Positions 55,739-64,000 of a stretch of 64,000 nucleotides of DNA are shown piece after piece. This DNA is from Aphodosoma sp045631465. GTDB lineage: Bacteria > Bacteroidota > Bacteroidia > Bacteroidales > Paludibacteraceae. The stretch lies in assembly GCA_045631465.1 (NCBI GenBank), contig JAZQUV010000004.1, forward strand, positions 25,420 through 89,419, in the 5' to 3' direction. A program made the translations under genes and the position numbers. Within the stretch, counting starts at the first letter, position 1; the number at the start of each line of letters is the position of its first letter. Below the pieces are notes generated by a model. The model was not told the origin of the DNA, made no database searches, and worked only from the letters and a program-made list of their open reading frames with translations.

Positions 55739-58700
55739 TTACTTAATCGCAACTTTGATAGTTTGACCATTTACTCTAACGAGGAGTACGTCGGCATTGA
55801 ATGCGTCGATTGCAGTCAATTCAGCTGTTGCTTCAGCAGAATAGATGCATTGACCTTGAACTGTAAATACTTCAATCATATTTCCAAGTTCAGTATCAAC
55901 ATATACCATACCACCTTTAGCATAAACAACCGCAACAAGTTCGATGTTATCAACACCTACACCTGGGTCTGGTTTCACTACATAAGTAGCAGTAACCACT
56001 TCACTCATGTATGGCATTTCGTCTGCACCAAGGATAACTTCGCCCTCAGCATCAACCAATACAGCGATAGCAGCGATAGTAGTAGTTTCTTTGATGATGA
56101 TAGGTTCGCCTTCGAAACGTGGAGATGTGAAGTTAGGAGTCAAACCAAGAACATCATAAAGGATGATAGCATTCTCTGTTTCGCAAGTCATAGAAACCGC
56201 AACAGAATCTACATATTCGCCAGCCTCTGGAGAGAATACAGGAGCAGCAGGAGCTTCGTATTCAGGAGCAGCAGGTTTGATAGTATAAACCGCTTCTACA
56301 GTTTCAGAGAATTGGAAAGAAGGGCTCATAGAAATCAATACGCGAGCTTTAACTGTTGTAGTTTCAGTCAAAGTGATAGTTGTAGTTGATTTGTATTCGC
56401 GCATAGGGTCAGTGCCATCGATAGAATACATGCACATACCACCATCAGGAACATTGAGATACTCGATAGTTACGTTAACCGAACCTTCGTATTCGCCAGG
56501 AGCAGGAGTGAAATTGATTTCGATAGGTTTCACTTCTTTTTCTTTGAGAGTATATGTAGCATACACTACTTCACTCTTAGCAATAACCTTAGCATTGTCG
56601 TCGAATACGATAGCGATAGCAGAGATAGTGTTGTTTTTAGCATCAACAGCGATTTCTCTTTCATATTCGAAGCTATAGTGGTTAACAGAAGCATCAGTAC
56701 CATAAGTCCAATAGATTTTAGCATCAGGAGTAGAGCAAGTCAAAGTAACATTGAGAGTTTCTTTGTCGAGATATTCACCAGGAGCAGGATTAAATGCAGG
56801 GTTAGCAACCACGATAGTTTCTTTCACTTTGTATTCAGCGAAAGTAACAGCACTAGCGATAGGCATTTCTTCAACGTCCATGATAGGAGCACCATCGGCA
56901 TCAGTCAAGAACGCCATAGCAGAAACTACAGTAGTAGAAGTGAGTTTGAATGGTTCAGTATAAGTAGCCGAACGACCAGTAGGTTCTGTACCACCGAATT
57001 CATATTTAACCATTACATTTTCAGTAGCGCAAGCGATAGAAACGATAACAGAGTCGTTATATTCGCCAGCAACAGGAGTGAATACAGGAGCAGCAGGAGC
57101 TTCAACTTTAGTGAAAGTAGCAGAAGCAACTTCGCTATATACATAAGAACCATCAGGGTTTTGATAAGGTTGACCTGTAGAAGTATCAACCAACAAACCA
57201 CGCACTTTAACTGTAGTAGTAGCAGTCAATTGGATAGGTTGACCAGGAGCAGCAGGCAAAGTAGCGCCAGACATAACGCCTTCGAAAGAAGGTTCAGAAC
57301 CGTCGATAGTTACAAGGATGTAAGAAGGACGAGCTTCGGTAGTATTAACAACCACTTGGAGCATGTCGCTAGTGAAGTAACCACCACCATATTGGATAGT
57401 AGGTACAGCAGGAGCCTCAGGAGCAACGTAAGGAGTAACTTTGTACTCAGCGAAAGCAGCAAGGCTAGCGATAGGCATTTCTTCAACATCCATGATAGGA
57501 GCGCCTTCGGCATCAGTCAAGAATGCAATAGCAGAAACTACAGTAGTAGAAGTGAGTTTGAATGGCTCTGTATAAGTAGCTGAACGACCAGTAGGTTCAG
57601 TTCCACCGAATTCGTATTTAACCATTACATTTTCTGTAGCGCAAGCGATAGAAACAGTAACAGAGTCGAAGTAGTCGCCAGCCGCAGGGTTGAATACAGG
57701 AGTAGCAGGGAGAGCAACTTTAGTGAAAGTAGCAGTAACCACGTCGCTATACAAGTAAGCACCTTCGGCAGTTTGGTAAGGTTGACCATCGGCAGTCAAC
57801 AAGAAGCCACGAGCTTTGATGACTTTAGAGTCGGTCAATTGGATAGGTTGACCAGAAGGGAGAGGCGCAGTAGTACCAGCCATAACGCCTTCGAAAGAAG
57901 GTTCAGAACCATCCATAGTAACAAGGATGTAAGAAGGGCGAGTTTCGGTAGTAGTCAATTCCACTTGGAGCATGTCGCTAGTGAAGTATCCGCCACCATA
58001 TTGGATAGAAGGAGTAGCAGGAGCTTCGACAACCTCAGTGATTTGGAAGTTGCGGATGTACCAGTAAGCAGCCCAACCAGTTTGAGTAGGACCATAGCCT
58101 TCGAATACGAAACGACCAGTTTGGCCTTTGTATTCAGACAAGTCATATTGAACAGTATCCCAATCGTTGTGGTGTTGGTAGTTAGCCACGATAGTATCGC
58201 GAGTAGTACCGTTATCGAACAAGATGTTGAATACACCAGCTTCGTAATAAGTATACATGTCGATAGACAAGATAGCTTTAGAAGAGATATTGAACTCAGG
58301 CGAGAACAAGCGAGCAGTGTCGCAAGCATAAGAGTCGGCCATAGAAGTATTCAATTGAGTGAGGCCAGAACCACCAGTCCAAGTCCAATAGTCGTTAGCA
58401 TTGTTGTCTTCAACAGTCCAGCAAGCAGGGATACCATTGAGAGCATTAGTGTAAGGGATAGTGTAGATATCACAAGCAGTAGTGATATTTTTGAGAGTAA
58501 CAACATTACTTGAGTCGTTATCAGCGCAAAGAGCACGGAGTTCGAAGCTATAAGTAGTGTTACCAGTCAAGCCATTAACCACGTAAGGGTGAGCATTAGC
58601 CACGAGAGCTTTCACAGTGTCGTTGCCTTGTTTAACGAGGATGCTCCAAGAAGTTTCGTTAGCTTTGCCAGTAGCCCAATCGAGAGTGATAGTGTGGGCA

Positions 58701-61700
58701 GTAACGTCAGTAGCTACGAGGCTATCAGGTTTAGGGCAAGAAGGGATAGTTTCGACAGTCAAAGCATCGAGGAAAGTATAACCTTGAATATGTTCGAATA
58801 CGAAGTATTTAGCATCTTTGTATTGAGCATCTTCTTTCAAACCTTCGAGAGAGAATTTGAACTCTTGGAGTTGACCATCAGCGACGAGATAATCGACAGA
58901 GATAGTATCGGTAACAGCTTTGAAAGTAGAAGGGTCTTGAGGGTTAGTCATAACACCGATGATGAACTTAGGAGTATAACGTTCGCCTTCGTATTGACCA
59001 CCAGCCCAGAACGAACCTTCGCAGTTAGAGAGGTCGCCATTAACGCGAGGAGAGATAAGTTTTTTGTTACCGCTAATATTCCAGCTATAAGAGCCCTCTT
59101 GTTTGTTGTAAGCACGGAGGCCCACTTCGCCATTGCCAGTAATAGTCCAGCAAGAAGGAGCAGCGCTTTCGAAGCCTTGAACAAGTGGGAGTTCTGTAGC
59201 ACCACACTCAGTTTGGAATGAACCAACAGCAGTCCAAGAACTAGCATCACCTTCTTCAGTAAGAGAGCGGAATGCATAGTAGTAAGTAGTGTTAGATTCG
59301 AGACCATTGATAGTGTGAGTCAACTCTTCGACAGTAGTGAACAAAGAAGGGTTGATAGTATCAGGGTTGAATTTAGCAGTAGCATAATACAACTCCCAAG
59401 AATAAGCGTTAGAAGTGAGAGCGAACGAAACAGAGTTGTCGGTCAAAGCAGTGATGTTGACAGCAGGAGGGATAACCGCTTCTGTGCGGATAACCAAGCT
59501 ATCGATACCAACAGCAGAAGAACCATATTCAGCACCAACACCCACGTAATAGATACCATCGGCAGGAACAGTGAAGTATCCAGTAACGCGTTCCCAAGGA
59601 GCGCGGTCAGGGAGGATGTAGCTATCGAGGCATTTAGTCACAGCATTGCGATCAGGAGAAGTAGCCACACCCATAGAGAGTTTAGCATCGTAGTAAGAGC
59701 TCCATTCAACAGCATCGACAGAGATAGAATAGTTTACACCAGCTTTCAAGCTAACAGCGCGGAACATCCAAGCACCATTAGAAGAGTTGATCATAGCCAT
59801 TTTAGAGCCAGTTTTAGCATAAACATAGTCATACTCCCAAGTGTCGTTGTTGTAAACGCTCATGCTTTCGCCCACTTTGAAGCTATAAGAGCCAGAATAG
59901 TTGTGAACCAAGCAGCCCATGAAAGTAGAATTAGCTTCGTATTCATCGAAGTTTTCTACGAAGATGCTAGAAGCCAAAATTTCGGCAGCCGAGCAGAGAG
60001 TGCGGAACGACATAGGATTGCGGCTCCAAGCAGAAACTTGACCAGCAGCGTTACGAGCGCGAACATAAACGTCGTATTCAGTGTCAGGAGTAAGAGCAGT
60101 GAGGCTATATACGCGACCTTCGATAGAGTCGATGATAGTTCCAGCAGTAGCAGGGTCGAAACCTTTAGCACCATAAACGATGTCGAACAAAGCGACAGTT
60201 TCGTCAGGGATAGTGATACGAGCAGCATCGATAACAACAGAATCCACGTTGAACTTAGCGATGATATCGATAGAAGGTTTTTCACCAATCCAAAGGTTAT
60301 CGAAAGATTGATAGTAACCGTTGTTAGTTACGGCTTCGAAGATAATATATTTGCCAGTATAGTCGGCAGTATTGAAGTCGATTTTGTATTGGTACATACC
60401 TTGAGCAGAAACAGTAGGTACGCTAAGGATACCTTTGTCGCTAGATTCAGAAGTCAAACGAGGGATGAATGCCAAGAGTTCAGACTCTTCGGTAACAGTA
60501 GGAGTTTCGCTGAGGTAAACGCCGAAACCTTCGCCAGCATAAGAAGTACCAGAAGTACCGCGGAATGCGAAGAACTCGATACGATAGTCAGTATCGTCTT
60601 CGAACACGAACTCAGGAGTAACGAGGATAGCTTTAGAGCCAGAAGATTTGTAAGTCCAGTAGGCAGCATAAGTACCTTCGTAAACATATTGTTTAGAGTC
60701 GTATTTTTTCCATACGAAGTCGACATTACCAGCAGTATTTTTCATATCCCAGCAGATAGGAGGGAATTGGTTTTCGAAGCCTTCGAAGTAAGGGAAAGTA
60801 GAGAGAGCTTCACATTTAGTTTGCACGTCGAAAGAGAAAGCAATCTCTTCGCCACGATTAGCCTCGTCGCAGTAAGTAGTAACAGTACCAGTCACTTTAT
60901 AAGCAGTAGAAGGATTGAGGCCTTCGATAGTGAACGGATTGTTAGAAGTGAGGATAGAGTCAGATTTAACAACAGTTTCGCCAGCGAGGACTTGGTATTC
61001 TACCACCCATTGCGAAGTACCTTCGGCAGCTTCCCATTTCACAGGCACCGCAGTAGTAGTGATGTTAGCGTCATCGATTGCGATGTTGCGCACTTTGCGG
61101 CAAGTAGGAGCAGGGTAAACTTGGATGTGGTCGAGGTATAGGTTGTTGACAGCATTAGATTTACCTTCGAAGATGAGGTAAACAGTACCAGTCACGGTAG
61201 GGATATTGAAGTCGTAGTAGTACCAACCAGCAGCTTTTTCGGCAGGAGCAAAATCGTAGTAACGGTCGATTTCGCACACTTTAGTAGCGCCTTCAATACT
61301 AGGGCTGTTGTTAGCCCAAACAGTAAGACTACCGTCGCCTTCAACAGAACCATATTGTTTGCTATAGCGATACATAGCAAATTTCACGTCGTATTGACCA
61401 GGAGTAGCCACATTGAAAGGTTGAGGCGAGAAAGTAGCAGTTTTGCCCTTTTCTACACTGTAGTAGTACATATAGATAGCACTATGACCGTTAGCTGCAT
61501 TGTTAGGAGTGTCGTAGTAAGAGATGTTGTGGTTGACAATCCAAGCATCTTTTTTGCTTTGAATCCAGCATTCAGGCATAACAGAGCCAAGTTCTTCGTA
61601 TTCGAAGCTTTCGTTGAGGTTAGCATCACCCACACCGCAGAGAGTAGAAACGAAGATAGAGTCGCTCATTGCGCTAGAGCAGTCGCCACAAACAGCTTGT

Positions 61701-63148
61701 ACGAGTACGAGATAAGAAGTTTGAGGAGCCAAATCGCCGAGAGTGACAGGATTTGTAGTAGCAGTACGGTTGATAGTAGTGTTAGTAGCAGTATCAACGA
61801 GAGTGATATTGTAAGAAGCAGCAGTGCCTAACCAGCTCACTTGGATGCTAGCAGAGTCGAGAGCAGCAGCAGTAACTTGTTCAACGCGAGGGCAGCAAGG
61901 TTTAGCGTGCACATTGATACCATATATGTACATATAGTTATCAGGACGGATAGCGAATACTTTGCCAGTAGCGTTGCCGTATTTAGTGCCTGCTGTGTTC
62001 ACAGAGATTTTTCTTTCAGAATAAGTAGCAGTGTGAGTCACGTAGCCGAGAGTATCAAAACCAGAGCCATCAGCATTAGCGATACCATAGTAGAAACCTT
62101 TGCCAACAGAAGTACCAGCGTAGCGGAGAGAGACTTCGATGTCGTTAGCCGCGTGGTTGAGAACAGGAGTAGCGAAGAAAGTATTAGCCGAGTTGAGGTA
62201 AACAGTATTGCTCAAGTAGTCGGCATCGTTCATAGTCCAACAAGGTTGGAGAGCAGTTTCGGTTACAGTGTCGAGTGCGAGAGGGAGAACAAATGGGTCG
62301 CAAAGAGTATAGAAAGTTCCACTTTGTGCCACTTTAGCTTCGTCGTCGGCGCCACAGATACCTTTCACAGTGAAATAGTAACCTTTACCAGCTTCGAGTT
62401 CGTCTTCAACGTCGTAAGAATATACGCCATCAGCGACAGTAGGAGTCACAGTTTCGTCCAACAAAGGTTCCTCTTCGCCAAGTTCATACACTTCGATAAA
62501 GTATTGAGTAGCAGCAGCACCTTTGCCTTGTTCGAGTTTCCAAGAGAAAGTAGCCGAAGTTTGGTCAACGTCAGAAATAGCGAGGTCAGTAGCCTTAGCA
62601 CAAGTAGGAGCAGGAGAAATTTCGAAGTTGTCGATAATATGACGGCCATACCAACCACCGACATTATCAAAAACAATAGACAAATTCTCTTTTCCAGCAT
62701 AATTAGCCAAAGAGATTTCGAATTCTTGCCAACCGCCCGAATAAGTGACTGTTTGCAACACAGTGCCGTATGTAGCACCGCCATCGGTAGAGATACAAAT
62801 TTTGAAAGAAGCTTTTGAACCGTCGTCAGTCATATGACAAGCGACTTTCAACATTTGAGTTTTAGTAACATCTTTAAGGCTAAAAACAGGCGATTTCAAG
62901 ACTGCAGTAGCACCATTACTAGCATAGTAAGAGTTAAAATACAAGCCTTTTGTGTCGTTATAGCCAGGGTAACTAGACCCAGTTACTTGCCAGTTGTAAC
63001 TACCGGCATCACCAGCGACAGTCCATCCAGTAGGTACACCCGACTCGAGGTTGTCGAAGTTTTCGCTCAAGATTTGAGCATCTAATTGCCCAGGAATCAG
63101 TAGCATAGCCACCAATAGGACCCAAAGAAAATGTAATTTCTTTTTCAT
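55739..63148 (-). CDS. Giant T9SS cargo protein: jelly-roll/FN3 domains plus chitobiase-C-terminal-like repeats (2469 aa)
   Basis: Signal peptide MKKKLHFLWVLLVAMLLIPG...LDA precedes Gln. Residues about 25-1700 are seven jelly-roll domains (first ENFDNLESGVPTGW) alternating with six FN3-like domains. Residues about 1700-2390 are about seven repeats of a CHB_HEX_C_1-like beta-sandwich (PSIQYGGGYFTSDMLQV ... YILVTMDGSEPSF; FNPAAGDYFDSVTVSIAC ... YEFGGTEP). Two neighbouring units of about 204 codons are nearly identical in DNA. The final about 75 residues (VYVDTELGNMIEVFTVQGQ ... VLLVRVNGQTIKVAIK) resemble a type A sorting domain. In enzymes this C-terminal sandwich accompanies carbohydrate-active domains, but none is present here, so a binding role is inferred. 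A strong promoter lies at 63209-63239. Confidence 0.87.
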   Translation of the reverse strand: MKKKLHFLWVLLVAMLLIPGQLDAQILSENFDNLESGVPTGWTVAGDAGSYNWQVTGSSYPGYNDTKGLYFNSYYASNGATAVLKSPVFSLKDVTKTQMLKVACHMTDDGSKASFKICISTDGGATYGTVLQTVTYSGGWQEFEISLANYAGKENLSIVFDNVGGWYGRHIIDNFEISPAPTCAKATDLAISDVDQTSATFSWKLEQGKGAAATQYFIEVYELGEEEPLLDETVTPTVADGVYSYDVEDELEAGKGYYFTVKGICGADDEAKVAQSGTFYTLCDPFVLPLALDTVTETALQPCWTMNDADYLSNTVYLNSANTFFATPVLNHAANDIEVSLRYAGTSVGKGFYYGIANADGSGFDTLGYVTHTATYSERKISVNTAGTKYGNATGKVFAIRPDNYMYIYGINVHAKPCCPRVEQVTAAALDSASIQVSWLGTAASYNITLVDTATNTTINRTATTNPVTLGDLAPQTSYLVLVQAVCGDCSSAMSDSIFVSTLCGVGDANLNESFEYEELGSVMPECWIQSKKDAWIVNHNISYYDTPNNAANGHSAIYMYYYSVEKGKTATFSPQPFNVATPGQYDVKFAMYRYSKQYGSVEGDGSLTVWANNSPSIEGATKVCEIDRYYDFAPAEKAAGWYYYDFNIPTVTGTVYLIFEGKSNAVNNLYLDHIQVYPAPTCRKVRNIAIDDANITTTAVPVKWEAAEGTSQWVVEYQVLAGETVVKSDSILTSNNPFTIEGLNPSTAYKVTGTVTTYCDEANRGEEIAFSFDVQTKCEALSTFPYFEGFENQFPPICWDMKNTAGNVDFVWKKYDSKQYVYEGTYAAYWTYKSSGSKAILVTPEFVFEDDTDYRIEFFAFRGTSGTSYAGEGFGVYLSETPTVTEESELLAFIPRLTSESSDKGILSVPTVSAQGMYQYKIDFNTADYTGKYIIFEAVTNNGYYQSFDNLWIGEKPSIDIIAKFNVDSVVIDAARITIPDETVALFDIVYGAKGFDPATAGTIIDSIEGRVYSLTALTPDTEYDVYVRARNAAGQVSAWSRNPMSFRTLCSAAEILASSIFVENFDEYEANSTFMGCLVHNYSGSYSFKVGESMSVYNNDTWEYDYVYAKTGSKMAMINSSNGAWMFRAVSLKAGVNYSISVDAVEWSSYYDAKLSMGVATSPDRNAVTKCLDSYILPDRAPWERVTGYFTVPADGIYYVGVGAEYGSSAVGIDSLVIRTEAVIPPAVNITALTDNSVSFALTSNAYSWELYYATAKFNPDTINPSLFTTVEELTHTINGLESNTTYYYAFRSLTEEGDASSWTAVGSFQTECGATELPLVQGFESAAPSCWTITGNGEVGLRAYNKQEGSYSWNISGNKKLISPRVNGDLSNCEGSFWAGGQYEGERYTPKFIIGVMTNPQDPSTFKAVTDTISVDYLVADGQLQEFKFSLEGLKEDAQYKDAKYFVFEHIQGYTFLDALTVETIPSCPKPDSLVATDVTAHTITLDWATGKANETSWSILVKQGNDTVKALVANAHPYVVNGLTGNTTYSFELRALCADNDSSNVVTLKNITTACDIYTIPYTNALNGIPACWTVEDNNANDYWTWTGGSGLTQLNTSMADSYACDTARLFSPEFNISSKAILSIDMYTYYEAGVFNILFDNGTTRDTIVANYQHHNDWDTVQYDLSEYKGQTGRFVFEGYGPTQTGWAAYWYIRNFQITEVVEAPATPSIQYGGGYFTSDMLQVELTTTETRPSYILVTMDGSEPSFEGVMAGTTAPLPSGQPIQLTDSKVIKARGFLLTADGQPYQTAEGAYLYSDVVTATFTKVALPATPVFNPAAGDYFDSVTVSIACATENVMVKYEFGGTEPTGRSATYTEPFKLTSTTVVSAIAFLTDAEGAPIMDVEEMPIASLAAFAEYKVTPYVAPEAPAVPTIQYGGGYFTSDMLQVVVNTTEARPSYILVTIDGSEPSFEGVMSGATLPAAPGQPIQLTATTTVKVRGLLVDTSTGQPYQNPDGSYVYSEVASATFTKVEAPAAPVFTPVAGEYNDSVIVSIACATENVMVKYEFGGTEPTGRSATYTEPFKLTSTTVVSAMAFLTDADGAPIMDVEEMPIASAVTFAEYKVKETIVVANPAFNPAPGEYLDKETLNVTLTCSTPDAKIYWTYGTDASVNHYSFEYEREIAVDAKNNTISAIAIVFDDNAKVIAKSEVVYATYTLKEKEVKPIEINFTPAPGEYEGSVNVTIEYLNVPDGGMCMYSIDGTDPMREYKSTTTITLTETTTVKARVLISMSPSFQFSETVEAVYTIKPAAPEYEAPAAPVFSPEAGEYVDSVAVSMTCETENAIILYDVLGLTPNFTSPRFEGEPIIIKETTTIAAIAVLVDAEGEVILGADEMPYMSEVVTATYVVKPDPGVGVDNIELVAVVYAKGGMVYVDTELGNMIEVFTVQGQCIYSAEATAELTAIDAFNADVLLVRVNGQTIKVAIK

Positions 63149-63208
63149 AGATAATAAATTTAGTTAAACAATATAATTAATTTTACAAAATATACACATT
63201 TTGCGGGG

Positions 63209-63239
63209 CAAATATACAAAAAAAATGGCATACTACAAA
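63209..63239 (-). promoter_or_regulatory. Promoter of the 2469-aa cargo gene
   Basis: On the minus strand, TTTG (63236-63239), 19 bases, then TATATTTG (63209-63216), 61 bases upstream of the ATG. It fits the -33/-7 consensus fully. Confidence 0.75.
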
Positions 63240-63407
63240 AAAACAAAAACATGTTTTACAACATAAAAAAGCAGATAGAGGGCAGAGGGCATAGGACAAA
63301 AAAAAGAGACGCAAAACATTGCGTCTCTACGATAAGGAAAAGAAGGTTTAATCATTACCAACTTCAGAGTAGTAAGATATTTCAACCCCCTCCCGCTTCG
63401 CGGATTG

Positions 63408-63437
63408 CCTTCGGCGACCTCCTTATCGCTTGGCATA
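63408..63437. repeat. 30-bp dispersed repeat, copy 2
   Basis: Identical over 30 bp to 44011-44040. Confidence 0.9.
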
Positions 63438-63472
63438 GTGATTAAGAATTAAACCCCTCAGTCCTACGGACA

Positions 63473-63547
63473 GCTCCCCTATAAACAGGGGAGCAATTAT
63501 AAAATGCACCCTCCCAAAAAAAATTGTCCCCCTGTTTATAGGGGGAC
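63473..63547. repeat. Two REP-like palindromes in opposite orientation
   Basis: 63473-63494 reads CTCCCCTATAAACAGGGGAG with one more base pair; 63526-63547 is its reverse-orientation form (CCCCCTGTTTATAGGGGG). Such head-to-head pairs resemble bacterial interspersed mosaic elements. Confidence 0.85.
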
Positions 63548-63583
63548 GAGGACGAAGTCCGGAGGGGGTTCAATCAAACAACC

Positions 63584-63678
63584 TTAATCATTACCTGCTT
63601 CGGCATAGTAAGCAGCGAAGGCGGCACCACGAGCGGTTTTATACTTGCCGTTAGAGGCATCGGCGATAGCTTGCCATT
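63584..63678 (-). pseudogene. Truncated copy of the 3' end of the edge gene
   Basis: These 95 bp match 63787-63881 with three differences. They encode, on the minus strand, the last 31 codons (starting WQAIADASNGKYKTARG) plus the stop. All three differences are at third codon positions and keep the amino acids Tyr, Asn and Ala. Upstream (63679 on) the reading frame runs into a GGCATAG-type repeat, so the copy has no start. Confidence 0.85.
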
Positions 63679-63786
63679 TTTAGCTTCGCAAAAGCTTTTT
63701 GCTTCGTTCGGCATAGCTCAAGCGAGCTTGGCTCTGCACTCACTTATTGCAAAAAGTCGGTACCCTCATGGCAAGCCATACGCCTT
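63679..63786. repeat. GGCATAG-type palindromic element
   Basis: It contains AAAAGC/GCTTTT and CTCAAGCGAGCTTGG dyads. Resembles, inverted, the element at 55527-55588 and, more weakly, 44036-44075. It separates the truncated copy from the edge gene. Confidence 0.7.
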
Positions 63787-63999
63787 TTAATCATTACCTG
63801 CTTCGGCATAATAAGCAGCGAAGGCGGCACCACGAGCGGTTTTATACTTGCCATTAGAAGCATCGGCGATAGCTTGCCATTCGGCTTTTTTATCGATATC
63901 AGCCATATCATCGGCAGCCTTAGAAGCAGCTTGGGCGAAACGCTCTTGCTGAGCCAACTGCGCCATGGTAGGGTCTTTCTTCGATGGTTCAACTTCCCA
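63787..63999 (-). CDS. Partial gene cut by the window edge, unknown function (last 70 codons)
   Basis: The reading frame is open from the window edge to a stop at 63787-63789. The visible peptide is Ala/Lys/Asp-rich and probably helical: it starts WEVEPSKKDPTMAQLAQQER and ends AAFAAYYAEAGND. The family is not recognised. The frame is favoured over overlapping ones because its 3' end is duplicated at 63584-63678 with only silent changes. The start lies outside the window. Confidence 0.7.
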   Translation of the reverse strand, partial: WEVEPSKKDPTMAQLAQQERFAQAASKAADDMADIDKKAEWQAIADASNGKYKTARGAAFAAYYAEAGND

Positions 64000-64000
64000 A

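Larger units (their letters stand above)
63240..63583. other. Gene-free region with REP-like palindromes and 30-bp repeat
   Basis: It contains the second copy of the 30-bp repeat (63408-63437), preceded by CCCGCTTCGCGG. CCCCT-ATAAAC-AGGGG palindromes are at 63473-63494 and, inverted, 63526-63547. A small hairpin GAGACGCAA/TTGCGTCTC is at about 63307-63329, AT-rich on both sides. No gene is seen. Confidence 0.8.

Noticed and set aside
59315..61141. 608-codon open frame on the plus strand opposite the 2469-residue gene
   Set aside because: It is antisense to a well-supported T9SS gene, is very rich in Ser/Arg with no domain or signal peptide, and follows from the codon bias of the real gene. 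Similar shadows at 56678-57583 and 61841-62818 were rejected for the same reason.
63744..63992. Alternative minus-strand frame at the window edge starting with an internal Met
   Set aside because: The overlapping frame ending at 63787 is duplicated at 63584-63678 with only synonymous changes, which identifies it as the real one.

Overview
The window looks like a chromosomal segment from an AT-rich Bacteroidales (phylum Bacteroidota). Three things support this. Several intergenic regions carry the Bacteroidetes -7 promoter motif TAnnTTTG (often TAACTTTG), and start codons mostly lack a Shine-Dalgarno. The giant secreted proteins end in type A C-terminal sorting domains of the type IX secretion system (T9SS). 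The block NptA-like transporter / DUF1599 / DoxX-like protein / tpiA resembles a gene order known in Bacteroides. I cannot name the genus.

Layout. 1-11.5 kb: one 3774-residue secreted protein of alternating jelly-roll and fibronectin III domains, then seven Cys-rich 'CDS' repeats and a sorting domain. 11.6-15.9 kb: a tight leftward operon (Na/Pi transporter, DUF1599, DoxX-like membrane protein, triosephosphate isomerase). 16-21 kb: a nucleoside kinase, a leftward AAA ATPase with an unusual operator-like repeat at its promoter, and a short RecQ helicase. 21.1-40.5 kb, all leftward: a small Cys-rich exported protein, a 3463-residue paralogue of the first giant protein, an OmpA-family protein and two related ~1100-residue T9SS cargo proteins. 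40.7-45 kb: an M23/LysM peptidase, a four-helix-bundle (S23) gene, dihydrolipoyl dehydrogenase and a second, longer S23-type gene. 45-55.3 kb: a 2925-residue Ig-like T9SS protein with a ~3.2 kb internal duplication, a small protein with a sorting-signal-like membrane tail and a DUF4294 protein. 55.7-63.1 kb, leftward: a 2469-residue T9SS protein ending in chitobiase-C-terminal-like repeats. The window ends in a gene cut by the edge, preceded by a truncated copy of its own 3' end.

More than half of the window encodes surface or secreted proteins. The cargo genes are probably exported through a T9SS encoded elsewhere and attached or released at the cell surface, where they may act as adhesins or matrix proteins. 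Housekeeping genes sit between them.

The intergenic DNA is unusual. Both S23 genes are bracketed by short tandem arrays (7-bp AATTGAG units inverted around the first, TCCGA-core units around the second). A REP-like palindrome with core CCCCTATAAACAGGGG occurs about nine times, all after 43.8 kb. Other families include 7-bp arrays, a 30-bp exact repeat and a pair of inverted AT-rich 11-bp arrays 26 kb apart. No tRNA, rRNA, CRISPR array, IS transposase or phage integrase was seen. All functional calls are from reading the sequence without database searches.
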